Below, one piece after another: positions 9,038 to 17,520 of a stretch of 64,000 bases of DNA. The translations under genes and the position numbers were made by a program. Each line of letters opens with the position of its first letter. Positions within the stretch are counted from its first letter, which is position 1. Origin of the DNA: Apilactobacillus waqarii (lineage in GTDB: Bacteria; Bacillota; Bacilli; Lactobacillales; Lactobacillaceae); assembly GCF_019061205.1 (NCBI RefSeq), contig NZ_JAHQYH010000002.1, positions 62,001 to 126,000 on the forward strand. The letters are read 5' to 3'. The notes under the pieces are model-generated. The model saw only the letters and a program-made list of their open reading frames with translations, did not search any database and was not told the origin of the DNA.

Positions 9038-9072
9038 ACTTAATGAATTTTAGAGAAAAAGGAGTGAATATT

Positions 9073-12000
9073 ATGAACAAAGAAGTCAAAGCAAAAAAGA
9101 TCTTACATAAGGTCAAAAAGAACTGGGTCGTAATCGGTATGACCTCAGTTGCTTTATTAGGTACCGGATTTGTGGTATCTCAAACTTCAAACGTACTACC
9201 AACTGGAATCGTTGCGCATGCGGATGAATCTACTCAAGCAAGTGCTGCACCATCGTCGGCAAGCGGAGCCAGTTCAGCTGCGGATAACAATAGTTCATCA
9301 GCTTCACAAAGCAATGAATCAACTCAATCAAGCAGTGCAAGTCAATCTACCAGCACTGACTCAGCTAAATCAGGTGACTACACAGCACCCCAAAGTGCAG
9401 TAAGTGCCGCAATTAGTAACTTGGGTTCACAAACTACCAATATTAAGAAGAACTCATCAATTAACTATGCGATTGCATTGAACAACAATGACAACCTAGG
9501 ACGAGTAATTCCTAAGGGAACTCAAATCAAGATTAATGTGAATACCCCAGAACAAACTAGTTTGAAGGGTGTATTCTCATACTCAGTATATTCAAAGTAT
9601 TCAAGTCAAAATAACTTTGACGACAGCATTTCAGGCAACACCATCACACTAACTACTAAGAAGGATTTCTATCCTGGAACAGTTAACATGAACCTTTCAC
9701 TAGTTGTTGATGGTCCTAAGTACAACTGGGATGGTGATAATGAAGAACATGAAACTAACCCAGATCCAGTGAATGTAAATATCACTTCAACCCTTCAACT
9801 ACCAGGTCAAAGTGATCAAAACGTTACTGTTGAAGGTGGCCAATTATCAATCCTTCCAAATACTAAGAAGGAAGATGACGACGTTATTTACAACAGTGCT
9901 GAAACTCCAGGATACGTGCAACCATATCTTTCAAAGGATTATCCAGACGATGTAGCTGACTATCCAAAGAGCAACACCAAAAGTAACTATGTTACTACTG
10001 ACAGTAAAAACGTGGCTCACTATGCACCAGCTTACACTAACGCAGAAGGTAAACCATACTTCGTAGCAACTGGTGAATTCAACAAGGGTAACATTACAGG
10101 TTACTCTGGTGCTAGAATTTCATTTACCGATGGAAATAGTTTTGATCTAAAGAACCTGAAACTATACGCATCAAAAGATGGTAAGACTTTCGAAGATGTA
10201 TCTGATAAACCAGGAGTATCATTTGGTGTCGACGGTAATGGTGCCGTATACGCAGACTTCTCTAAGTCAGAATACAACAAGGACTTTGTTGATTTCGTAG
10301 CCTACAGACCATACACTGATTTATCATCAAAATATTTCGTTAGAGGATATGGTAGTTACTACAAGGAAGGTACTTCCGAAGAACTAAGTTTGCCAATTGG
10401 TGACTTGAACTACCAAATCGTTCCCGTAACTGGTGACTACGGTAGTTCATGGGTAGTTGCTCCAAATCAAACAGTCTACACTCAACCAGATGGAACATAT
10501 GTATATAAAGCTGACAACCTAAAAGATGGCGTTAATGTATACAAAACTGTTGATGGTGAACCAGCCGGATACGAAAAACTAGACAACGCTACTGTTGATA
10601 TTAACAACGACGCTAACATTGTCGAAGGTGGCACTATCAAGGTTGCTCAACAATCATCACAACAACTTCATTTAACTTACACATCTGCTGATTCACACAG
10701 TGCTCAAGCAACACTTACTGTTATTAACCCATACGTTTCAGTACCTGACCAAAATGTTACTAGAACTGCAACAGTTAACTATGTAGATGTAACCAATAAC
10801 AGAGTATTAAAAACTGACAGTAGTTCAGTTGAATTTACTTCAACTGGTGTGAAGGATACCAGAGATAACTCAATCATCTGGGACCCATGGGAGGTTATGA
10901 GTGGGGATGCTTCATATAAGTTCACAGTTCCTACTATTGATGGATACGTTGCAGAAGATAAAAGCGATATCACTGGTACTCTAAAACCACTTGGTGATGA
11001 CTTCGTTAAGACTGTCTACATGGATCCAGTAGAAACCGTTTCTAAGACTAGAGTATTAGTTGCTGACGTTATTGCTAATGATAAATCTAAATGGGTTTCC
11101 CTTCCAAATAATAGTGGTCATTATGCCAAAATTGAAGGATACGATCAATATATCAATGTTCCGTTTACCAAGACAGGTATTAAGAATCTAAAGACAGGTG
11201 AAATTACATGGGGTAGTTATGGGCCAGCTACTAAGACGGTTACTGCTCATGCGATTGAGATTCCTAACTACACATTATCTAGCAAATCAACCAAAACTTA
11301 TAATGTAACTGCTCCTACTTCAGACGACGGTGAAGTGACTATCCAAATTCCATTCGGATATGATCCTGATCCAATGTCTGATGTAACTCGAAGTGTTAAG
11401 AGTAATCTTCAAATCAATTACATTGATGAAGATACTAATAAGGCAGTTCATGCTCCATACTCACAAGACTTTGAATTCACTCAAACTGGTAAGAAGAACG
11501 ACAAGACTGGTGTGGTAACTTGGAATGATGGGTTTACTCCAATCTCACAAGATTACTCAGTAGAAAGCCCAGTCGTTGAAGGATACGAACTAGTTAACCC
11601 AGCGCAAGCCATTGTTAAAGACAATATCGCAGCTGATGCTGACGGAATCATTGAAACTGTACTATATAAGAAGGTTGCTACTCCAAGCTCAAGTTCCAAT
11701 GAAAGTAGTGCGGCAAGTTCTGCCGAAAGCTCAGCAGCCAGCAGTGCAGTAAGCTCTGCCGAAAGCTCAGCAGCCAGCAGTGCAGTAAGCTCTGCCGAAA
11801 GCTCAGCTCAAAGTAGCAGTGCTCAAAGTTCATCTGAAAGCAGTAGTGCACAAAGCAGCTCAGCTTCAAGCCATGTAGTTGTACCAAGTTCATCATCAAG
11901 TCATGGTAACAACAATGGTAATCCATCTACTGATAAGCATGAAATTTCAACACCAAATACTGAAAACCACAAGAACAATGGTGTAACACCTTCAGTAGAA

Positions 12001-12147
12001 AATAATACTTCTGCTAACAATGATGCAAAACGTTTACCACAAACTGGTGATCAAACACATGAAAATGTTCTTGTCGCTATTGGTACAGCACTAATCGCAA
12101 TGGCATTAGGACTAGTATTCTTCGAATCAAGAAGAAGACGCAAGTAA
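9073..12147 (+). CDS. LPQTG cell-wall-anchored MucBP adhesin
   Basis: About 1024 residues. The signal is almost the same as in the preceding surface protein (ILHKVKKNWVVIGM, ending AHAD near residue 48). Next come a Ser-rich segment (50-105), a large beta-rich region of unknown family (about 110-560) and three MucBP-type modules beginning near residues 565, 658 and 776 (TVNYVDVTNN, VLVADVIAND, QINYIDEDTN). A Ser/Ala stalk (871-953), LPQTG near 988, a membrane segment and RRRRK follow. MucBP modules are associated with mucin or glycan binding. AAAGGAG lies 8 bases before ATG 9073. It is separately promoted and terminated. Confidence 0.9.
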   Translation: MNKEVKAKKILHKVKKNWVVIGMTSVALLGTGFVVSQTSNVLPTGIVAHADESTQASAAPSSASGASSAADNNSSSASQSNESTQSSSASQSTSTDSAKSGDYTAPQSAVSAAISNLGSQTTNIKKNSSINYAIALNNNDNLGRVIPKGTQIKINVNTPEQTSLKGVFSYSVYSKYSSQNNFDDSISGNTITLTTKKDFYPGTVNMNLSLVVDGPKYNWDGDNEEHETNPDPVNVNITSTLQLPGQSDQNVTVEGGQLSILPNTKKEDDDVIYNSAETPGYVQPYLSKDYPDDVADYPKSNTKSNYVTTDSKNVAHYAPAYTNAEGKPYFVATGEFNKGNITGYSGARISFTDGNSFDLKNLKLYASKDGKTFEDVSDKPGVSFGVDGNGAVYADFSKSEYNKDFVDFVAYRPYTDLSSKYFVRGYGSYYKEGTSEELSLPIGDLNYQIVPVTGDYGSSWVVAPNQTVYTQPDGTYVYKADNLKDGVNVYKTVDGEPAGYEKLDNATVDINNDANIVEGGTIKVAQQSSQQLHLTYTSADSHSAQATLTVINPYVSVPDQNVTRTATVNYVDVTNNRVLKTDSSSVEFTSTGVKDTRDNSIIWDPWEVMSGDASYKFTVPTIDGYVAEDKSDITGTLKPLGDDFVKTVYMDPVETVSKTRVLVADVIANDKSKWVSLPNNSGHYAKIEGYDQYINVPFTKTGIKNLKTGEITWGSYGPATKTVTAHAIEIPNYTLSSKSTKTYNVTAPTSDDGEVTIQIPFGYDPDPMSDVTRSVKSNLQINYIDEDTNKAVHAPYSQDFEFTQTGKKNDKTGVVTWNDGFTPISQDYSVESPVVEGYELVNPAQAIVKDNIAADADGIIETVLYKKVATPSSSSNESSAASSAESSAASSAVSSAESSAASSAVSSAESSAQSSSAQSSSESSSAQSSSASSHVVVPSSSSSHGNNNGNPSTDKHEISTPNTENHKNNGVTPSVENNTSANNDAKRLPQTGDQTHENVLVAIGTALIAMALGLVFFESRRRRK
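11719..11790 (+). repeat. Two identical 36-bp repeats in the adhesin stalk
   Basis: Two exact copies encode SAESSAASSAVS, and a third starts at 11791 before diverging. The lack of silent differences suggests recent duplication. Confidence 0.85.
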
Positions 12148-12152
12148 TAACA

Positions 12153-12182
12153 AAAAGACTCCGCTAAGCGGGGCCTTTTTTA
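12153..12182 (+). terminator. Terminator after the MucBP adhesin
   Basis: CCGC-TAA-GCGG core extended by imperfect A/T pairs and followed by a T-run. Confidence 0.8.
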
Positions 12183-12210
12183 TTGCCTTAATACATTTAA
12201 AACAATAAAA

Positions 12211-12237
12211 AAAGCACTCAAGAATGAGTGCTTTTTT
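12211..12237. terminator. Terminator of the amino-acid importer operon
   Basis: Perfect AAAGCACTCA / TGAGTGCTTT arms with AGAA loop and runs on both sides. It ends the minus-strand ABC operon and may back up the adhesin terminator. Confidence 0.9.
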
Positions 12238-12253
12238 CGTATCTATATAAGGA

Positions 12254-13066
12254 CTAGTTGTTCTTAGTAGTGATGTCTGAACCGAAGTACTTCATTGAAA
12301 GTTTCTTCATAGTACCATCCTTACGTAGTTCAGCTAGTGCTTGGTTAATCTTCTTAGTTAGAGCTTTTGAGTTCTTGTTTAACATGATTGAAGTTTCAGC
12401 TGGAGCTTGTAGCTTAGTTGGAACATCAATTTCTTTTAGACCCTTAGTTGAGTTGTGCTTTGCAAAGTACTTCCATGCAGGAACTGAGTTAACAGTACCA
12501 TCGGCACGACCTTGTTGGATCAATTGGTAACCAGTTGAGTTGTCAGGAGTTGATGAAACCATTGCACCGAACTTCTTAGCAACAACAGAATTATCAGTAC
12601 CAGCACCGTCAACAATGTTCATACCCTTAATGTCTTTGATGCTCATCATCTTGCTGTCACTCTTAGTAATCAATGTGTAGTATGAGTAAGCATATGGGTC
12701 AGAGAATGAGTATAGTTTTTCTCTTTGAGGAGTAACAGTCATGTTGTTCATAACAGCATCGTATCTGTTGCTACCTAGACCGGCAATTAGGCTGTCCCAT
12801 TTTGTTTGGACAAAGTTAGCTTTTAAATCTAATTTCTTAGCAACAGCTTTAGCTAGGTCAACTTCGAAACCTTGTAGCTTACCATCTTTTCTGTATGAGT
12901 AAGGTGCGTATGTACCTTCTAGACCGATAGTTAACTTACCACTGTTAGTTACTTCTGATTTGTAGTTCTTTGAGCTTGAGCTGTTACCACATGAAGCTAA
13001 GATAGCACCAGTACCGAATACGGCTAAAGTAACTGCTAGAGACTTGAATAATTTGTTAAATTTCAT
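12254..13066 (-). CDS. Polar amino-acid (probable cystine) ABC transporter substrate-binding lipoprotein
   Basis: 270 residues. The signal ends in lipobox LASC near residue 26, giving a membrane-anchored lipoprotein. The family-3 binding fold shows GLEGTYAPYSYR, GFEVDLAKAVAKKL, WDSLIAGLGSNRYDAVMNNMTVTPQR and, near the end, LAELRKDGTMKKLSMKYFG. The overall character resembles cystine-type (TcyA/FliY) receptors, but substrate cannot be fixed from sequence. It is the last gene of a permease-ATPase-receptor operon on the minus strand; 14 bases separate it from the ATPase gene. Confidence 0.85.
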   Translation of the reverse strand: MKFNKLFKSLAVTLAVFGTGAILASCGNSSSSKNYKSEVTNSGKLTIGLEGTYAPYSYRKDGKLQGFEVDLAKAVAKKLDLKANFVQTKWDSLIAGLGSNRYDAVMNNMTVTPQREKLYSFSDPYAYSYYTLITKSDSKMMSIKDIKGMNIVDGAGTDNSVVAKKFGAMVSSTPDNSTGYQLIQQGRADGTVNSVPAWKYFAKHNSTKGLKEIDVPTKLQAPAETSIMLNKNSKALTKKINQALAELRKDGTMKKLSMKYFGSDITTKNN

Positions 13067-13080
13067 GATATTGAATCTCC

Positions 13081-13824
13081 TTAAATGTTTTGTAGAGTCA
13101 TTGCTGCAAGAAAATCTTTGATTCTTTGATCATCTGATTCAAAGAAGTCTTTTGTATCACCATCGAAACCAACTTTACCATCTTCAATGAAGACAATCTT
13201 GTCGGCAACGCGTTGAGCAAAAGTAAGATTATGAGTAACAATAACTAATGATTGTTTTTCTTTGGCTAAATCTAGTAACACTTTTAGAACTTCTAGTTCA
13301 ATTTCAGGATCCAAGGCGCTGGTTGGTTCATCCAATAGGATGTATTCGGGATGCATTGCTAATGATCTAGCAATTGCAACACGTTGGGCTTGTCCACCTG
13401 ATAGTTGACTTGGGTATGAGTCAGCTTTGTCTAGCATTCCAACCTTATCCAAGAGCTTTTCAGCAACGTCCTTGGCTTCTTCTTTACTCTTGTTTAGAAC
13501 TTGAACTTGTCCTTCCATAACGTTCTTTAGAACGGTTAGGTGAGGGAATAAGTTAAAGCTTTGGAATACCATACTAGTTTTTCTACGAATATTTAGAATA
13601 GTTTTTGAACTTAATTTCTTTGAGAAATCAATCTTTTCATCATTGAATTCGTATTCACCAGATTCTGGTGTTTCCAAAAGATTTAAAGATCTAAGTAGAG
13701 TTGATTTACCGGAACCAGAAGGTCCGACAATCACTGAAGTCTTGTTTTTAGGAAATTGAAGGGAGATATTATCTAATGCATGTTGTTTGCCAAATGTTTT
13801 AGATACGTTTTTTAAATTAATCAT
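13081..13824 (-). CDS. Polar amino-acid ABC transporter ATP-binding protein
   Basis: 247 residues with all ABC motifs in order: Walker A GPSGSGKST near residue 35, Q-loop MVFQSFNLFPHLTV, signature LSGGQAQRVAIARSL, Walker B YILLDEPTSALDPE, and the switch histidine in VIVTHNL. Such GlnQ/TcyC-type ATPases drive uptake of polar amino acids. It is the middle gene of the operon, 14 bases after the permease, and acts on the cytoplasmic face with the flanking permease and receptor. Confidence 0.92.
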   Translation of the reverse strand: MINLKNVSKTFGKQHALDNISLQFPKNKTSVIVGPSGSGKSTLLRSLNLLETPESGEYEFNDEKIDFSKKLSSKTILNIRRKTSMVFQSFNLFPHLTVLKNVMEGQVQVLNKSKEEAKDVAEKLLDKVGMLDKADSYPSQLSGGQAQRVAIARSLAMHPEYILLDEPTSALDPEIELEVLKVLLDLAKEKQSLVIVTHNLTFAQRVADKIVFIEDGKVGFDGDTKDFFESDDQRIKDFLAAMTLQNI

Positions 13825-13838
13825 TAACGTACTCCTTT

Positions 13839-14540
13839 CTAGTTGCTTACAGAATAACGAGAAACTCGTTTTTCTAGGTAACTTTGTAAGATTGTAAGAA
13901 CACTACAGATGACTGCATAGATTGCAGCTACCAGAATGTACATAATTAATGGTTGATAGTTTTCAGCCGCAATTTGTTGACTGACTTCAAACATTTCAAC
14001 GATAGTAATTGAAGCAGCTAGTGAAGTATCTTTAACCAAACCAATGAACTCATTGGATAAAGGTGGTAGTGACACACGACTAGCTTGTGGCAAGATAATT
14101 CTCCATAGTACCTTGCGTTTGGTCATACCTAGTGAGTAGGCAGCTTCCCATTGACCATCTGGAATTGATAGGATGGCACCACGAATGGTTTCTGAAGCGT
14201 AAGCACCAGTGTTCAATGAGAAAGTGATAATACCAGCAACAACTGGTGTTAATCTGATTCCATCTGGTAAAATTCCAGCGATTCTTAGGTATGGAAGACC
14301 AAAGAATACAATGAATAATTGAACCAATAGTGGTGTACTTCTGAATAGCCATACGTAGAAGTAAAAGAATGCTTTTACGATATTGAATAGGCCACCACGA
14401 TGTGAGATTTTAACTAAAGCAGTAATAACGGCGATAGTTAAACCGATGATAAATGATACGATTGCAATTGGAATCGTGTAAGCAATACATGCCGAGACCA
14501 ATTGAGGAGTCGCATCACGAATGATATCCCATGCGCTCAT
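13839..14540 (-). CDS. Polar amino-acid ABC transporter permease
   Basis: 233 residues, HisM/GlnP-type permease. It has five or so membrane segments, the cytoplasmic-loop motif VYVWLFRSTPLLVQLF near 65-80 and the EAA signature GQWEAAYSLGMTKRKVLWRIILPQA near 150-175 that contacts the ATPase. It is the first gene of the operon, with AGGAG upstream of its ATG. A single permease implies a homodimeric channel. Confidence 0.92.
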   Translation of the reverse strand: MSAWDIIRDATPQLVSACIAYTIPIAIVSFIIGLTIAVITALVKISHRGGLFNIVKAFFYFYVWLFRSTPLLVQLFIVFFGLPYLRIAGILPDGIRLTPVVAGIITFSLNTGAYASETIRGAILSIPDGQWEAAYSLGMTKRKVLWRIILPQASRVSLPPLSNEFIGLVKDTSLAASITIVEMFEVSQQIAAENYQPLIMYILVAAIYAVICSVLTILQSYLEKRVSRYSVSN

Positions 14541-14654
14541 ATCTCTTCTCCTTTATTTTTTAACTATAATTATGGAAATACGTAATTTAATCCAACCACC
14601 ATTTTACACTATTTACATTTAGTTACAAATAATTAGTACACAAATTAATCTAAA

Positions 14655-14693
14655 ATAGGTATGTTTTATAAAAAAATTAAAAAACATACCTAT
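14655..14693 (-). terminator. Terminator of the second MscS gene
   Basis: 13-bp arms starting ATAGGTATG, followed on the minus strand by a short T-run (TTTTAG). It lies immediately past the stop at 14701 and separates the channel gene from the amino-acid importer operon. Confidence 0.7.
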
Positions 14694-14700
14694 ATAATAA

Positions 14701-15573
14701 CTATTTTTGTGGAATTGGGGTGATTAGTTTGTTGTTTGGAAGGATAATTCCAGCATCTTTAATTGCTTCAAGATATAATTGTAGGAACTTGAATTGGACG
14801 TTGAATTTTTCAGTATCTGAACATGGAATCCATTCCTTTACGGCGATGGTTCCGTCACCTAGATCAACAGTTCCTAGCAATTGAGGTTCGTCGATGATTC
14901 CTTTGGTGTTTGGAATGTTCTTAGCGTTGACGTCCTTAACAATATCGATAATTTGTTGAATTGGACTGTCAGGGTTAACACGAATGTTAATTTCAGCCTT
15001 TAGACGATCCTTGGACATGTTACAGATGTTAGTGATGTATCTGTTAGGGACAAAGTTAAGTGAGTCGTCGACACCACGAATTTGAGTTGAACGAAGACCA
15101 ATTTCAGATACTGTACCTGTGATGGTGTCTAATACGACGAAGTCGCCGACATCAATTTGGTGTTCAAATAGGATGAAGAAACCAGTGATGATGTCGTTTG
15201 CTAGTCCTTGGGCACCTAAACCTAAAGCCACGGTTACAAGACCAGCGCCGGCTAGAAGTGAACCAACTGGAATGCCGATGATGCTTAGGATTGAGTATAA
15301 CCAGAAGAAGATTAAGATGTAGTTGTATGTGTTGGCAGAAATTGATTTCAAAGTACCTTCACGTTTGGGACCAATCTTCTTTTGTTTTTGTAGGTATCGA
15401 CCAAACAAACGATTGATGATTATTTGACCGATAGCCTTAATAATAAGGAAGAAAATAGAAATTAAAAGAATATTAATAACGGCAAAAGTTAGATTATGAA
15501 GCATGTCGCTCCATTTAAAACTATCTACATATTGCTTTAGAATACTTGGATTTTTTGCAACTAAACTAAACAT
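14701..15573 (-). CDS. MscS-family mechanosensitive channel, paralogue B
   Basis: 290 residues. An N-terminal amphipathic segment and two membrane helices lead to the pore-helix region with the MscS signature (LGAQGLANDIITGFFILFE near 125-145) and the beta domain GDFVVLDTITGTVSEIGLRSTQIR. Such channels release solutes on hypo-osmotic shock. It is about two-thirds identical by eye to the next gene upstream, clearly a tandem duplicate, yet each copy has its own terminator. Known small-conductance channels are homoheptamers; mixed assemblies are conceivable but not shown. Confidence 0.9.
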   Translation of the reverse strand: MFSLVAKNPSILKQYVDSFKWSDMLHNLTFAVINILLISIFFLIIKAIGQIIINRLFGRYLQKQKKIGPKREGTLKSISANTYNYILIFFWLYSILSIIGIPVGSLLAGAGLVTVALGLGAQGLANDIITGFFILFEHQIDVGDFVVLDTITGTVSEIGLRSTQIRGVDDSLNFVPNRYITNICNMSKDRLKAEINIRVNPDSPIQQIIDIVKDVNAKNIPNTKGIIDEPQLLGTVDLGDGTIAVKEWIPCSDTEKFNVQFKFLQLYLEAIKDAGIILPNNKLITPIPQK

Positions 15574-15606
15574 AATAATGACTTCCTTTCGTATTTATAT
15601 ATGATA

Positions 15607-15632
15607 GTAAAAAACGCCCCGAAACGGGCGTT
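15607..15632 (-). terminator. Terminator between the two MscS genes
   Basis: AACGCCC / GGGCGTT arms, T-run on the minus strand. It ends transcription of the upstream MscS copy 6 bases after its stop codon. Confidence 0.85.
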
Positions 15633-15638
15633 GAAACT

Positions 15639-16514
15639 CTATTTTGAAATATCAGCGATTACCTTGTTGTTTGGTAACTTAATACCAGATGCGGTAATGG
15701 CTTCAAGGTATAGTTGTAAGAATTTAAATTGAACATCAAATCTTGCTTCATCCGTAGTTGGGATGAATTCCTTAACGGCAATGGTTCCATCACCCATATC
15801 AACAGTACCTAGGATATCTGGATCACCAATGATTCCTTCAGTGCTTGGAATGTTTTTAGCATTAATGTCTTTCATAATATTAATAACTTCAGTGATAGGG
15901 GTATCTGGGTTAACGCGGATGTCGATATCTGCTTTCATGCGTTCCTTAGACATGTTACAGATGTTAGTAATATATCTGTTAGGGATGAAGTTTAAAGCAT
16001 CGTTGTTACTTCTAATCTTAGTGGTTCTAAGACCGATTTCAGATACTGTACCTGTAACATCACCAATGGTAACGTAGTCACCAATGCTAATTTGTTTTTC
16101 AAATAGAATGAAGAAACCATTGATGATATCACTGGCTAATCCTTGGGCACCTAGACCAATGGCAACTGAGAATAGACCAGCACCAGCAAGTAGTGTTCCG
16201 ATTGGTACACCGATAAAAGTTAGCACAGAGTAGATCCAGAAGAATACTAGGATATACATGTATGAGTTAACTGATAATGAGTGTAAAGTCTTCAATCTGT
16301 TTTCAGGGATACCACGTTCTCTCTTAGCGTAGTTCTTAAATAGATGGTTAATGATTCTTTTACCAATTCCCTTTAAGATTAAGAAAAAGATTGAAATCAA
16401 TACGATATCGATTACAATATTTGTTAAATTATGTAGGATCTCGTCCCAATTAAAACTTTTAAAATATCTGGCTATGAAACTAGGGTTGGTTGCAACCTTT
16501 AGCATATAGTTCAC
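15639..16514 (-). CDS. MscS-family mechanosensitive channel, paralogue A
   Basis: 291 residues with the same layout as its neighbour: membrane helices within residues 25-115, the pore signature LGAQGLASDIINGFFILFE, then GDYVTIGDVTGTVSEIGLRTTKIR and a cytoplasmic domain ending VIADISK. The beta-domain substitutions between the copies (for example DTITG versus GDVTG) suggest divergence in gating or partner preference. It has its own promoter region (16515-16609) and terminator, so the pair is not a simple operon. Confidence 0.9.
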   Translation of the reverse strand: MNYMLKVATNPSFIARYFKSFNWDEILHNLTNIVIDIVLISIFFLILKGIGKRIINHLFKNYAKRERGIPENRLKTLHSLSVNSYMYILVFFWIYSVLTFIGVPIGTLLAGAGLFSVAIGLGAQGLASDIINGFFILFEKQISIGDYVTIGDVTGTVSEIGLRTTKIRSNNDALNFIPNRYITNICNMSKERMKADIDIRVNPDTPITEVINIMKDINAKNIPSTEGIIGDPDILGTVDMGDGTIAVKEFIPTTDEARFDVQFKFLQLYLEAITASGIKLPNNKVIADISK

Positions 16515-16609
16515 TCCTTAAACAATTATCACATATAATATCGTAACATCAGAATTATTAAGATGACAGTTAAACCGTCTAACTTAAGAAAATGTTAATC
16601 TATTGCGAC

Positions 16610-16819
16610 TTACATCGGTGTTAGAATAAAGTTAATGAACGATTTATCCATATCATATGTGGTGATGCTGACCGCTAAGGCTAAGATTAAAAATACTAGG
16701 TTGTTTTTGATTGTTCTGTGCAAATAGACCTTGCAACTGATAACAAATACGAGTGTGATAACAGCCAATACAGCTATCAAGAAGACGATGAGTCCGCTCA
16801 TTAGACCAAATTTGTACAT
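16610..16819 (-). CDS. Small two-helix membrane protein of unknown function
   Basis: About 69 residues: a first hydrophobic helix (GLIVFLIAVLAVITLVFVISC), a short basic loop (KVYLHRTIKNN), a second helix, and a short C-tail. Start at 16819 is preferred because AAGAGA lies about 9 bases upstream; an ATG at 16828 would add three residues. No family is recognised. It is divergent from a TetR-type regulator gene less than 100 bases away and might be its target, which is inference from position only. Confidence 0.6.
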   Translation of the reverse strand: MYKFGLMSGLIVFLIAVLAVITLVFVISCKVYLHRTIKNNLVFLILALAVSITTYDMDKSFINFILTPM

Positions 16820-16907
16820 ATTATGCATCTCTTTTCTATTTAACAAGTTAATCATAACACCAACCATACATATTTAAGTGAACAATAACTTGATGGAGGA
16901 ATTAAAA

Positions 16908-17462
16908 GTGAAATATGAACACAAGCGCCAACTTACCAGAGATAAAATTGAGGGCGCTTTAATCAAAGTTGCAAAAAACAAGGGAATTGCTGATGTAACG
17001 GTGAGTGATATTATCAAGACCGCAAACATTAACAGAAGTACATTTTATCGTCACTATATTGATAAACCAGATTTGATTGATAGCATCGAAGATCGTGTCA
17101 TTACTGATATCAAAGAGGCCAACGTTGAGTTAAAAAGCACCGAATTAGAACATATTAATACCGCTGCCGGTAAGTTTGTTTATAAATTTTTGACTGTCAT
17201 TGAAGAAAATCAACCAATTCTAGAACTATTACTAAGCGAAAAGGGCGACATTCGTTTTACATTGAAGCTAATTGCCTTCTTTAATCAAATGGTGGATTCT
17301 ACTACCGAAGTATTTACCGACACCATGGACGAAAAGAAACGAAAGCTCTTTGCCGCGTACAACTCTTCTACCGCCATGGGCGTTGTTACCTTTTGGGTTC
17401 ATCATTTTGATCAATACGATAAGGACTATGTCTATGATTTCTTAATGCATCGAGGATACTAA
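16908..17462 (+). CDS. TetR/AcrR-family transcriptional regulator
   Basis: 184 residues. The HTH spans about residues 8-55, with VSDIIKTANINRSTFYRHYIDKPDLIDSI as the recognition-helix region, typical of TetR proteins of the TetR_C_33/DhaS-like type in Firmicutes. The C-terminal ligand domain is helical and unassigned. The GTG start at 16908 is chosen because GGAGGA lies 7 bases before it; the GTG at 16878 has no ribosome site. Candidate targets are the divergent small membrane protein or the convergent ABC exporter. Confidence 0.85.
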   Translation: MKYEHKRQLTRDKIEGALIKVAKNKGIADVTVSDIIKTANINRSTFYRHYIDKPDLIDSIEDRVITDIKEANVELKSTELEHINTAAGKFVYKFLTVIEENQPILELLLSEKGDIRFTLKLIAFFNQMVDSTTEVFTDTMDEKKRKLFAAYNSSTAMGVVTFWVHHFDQYDKDYVYDFLMHRGY

Positions 17463-17497
17463 AAAAACACGCTATGAATTTCATAGCGTGTTTTTTG
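17463..17497. terminator. Bidirectional terminator
   Basis: CACGCTATGA / TCATAGCGTG arms with A- and T-runs on either side, between the convergent TetR gene and the ABC exporter gene. Confidence 0.9.
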
Positions 17498-17520
17498 TTA
17501 GGGGGAAGGATAATTACTAG

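Larger units (their letters stand above)
8699..9072. other. Intergenic region between two surface-protein genes
   Basis: About 370 bases. A terminator hairpin lies at 8878-8912 and the promoter module of the next gene at 8993-9037. The first 180 bases hold no convincing gene or RNA. Confidence 0.6.
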
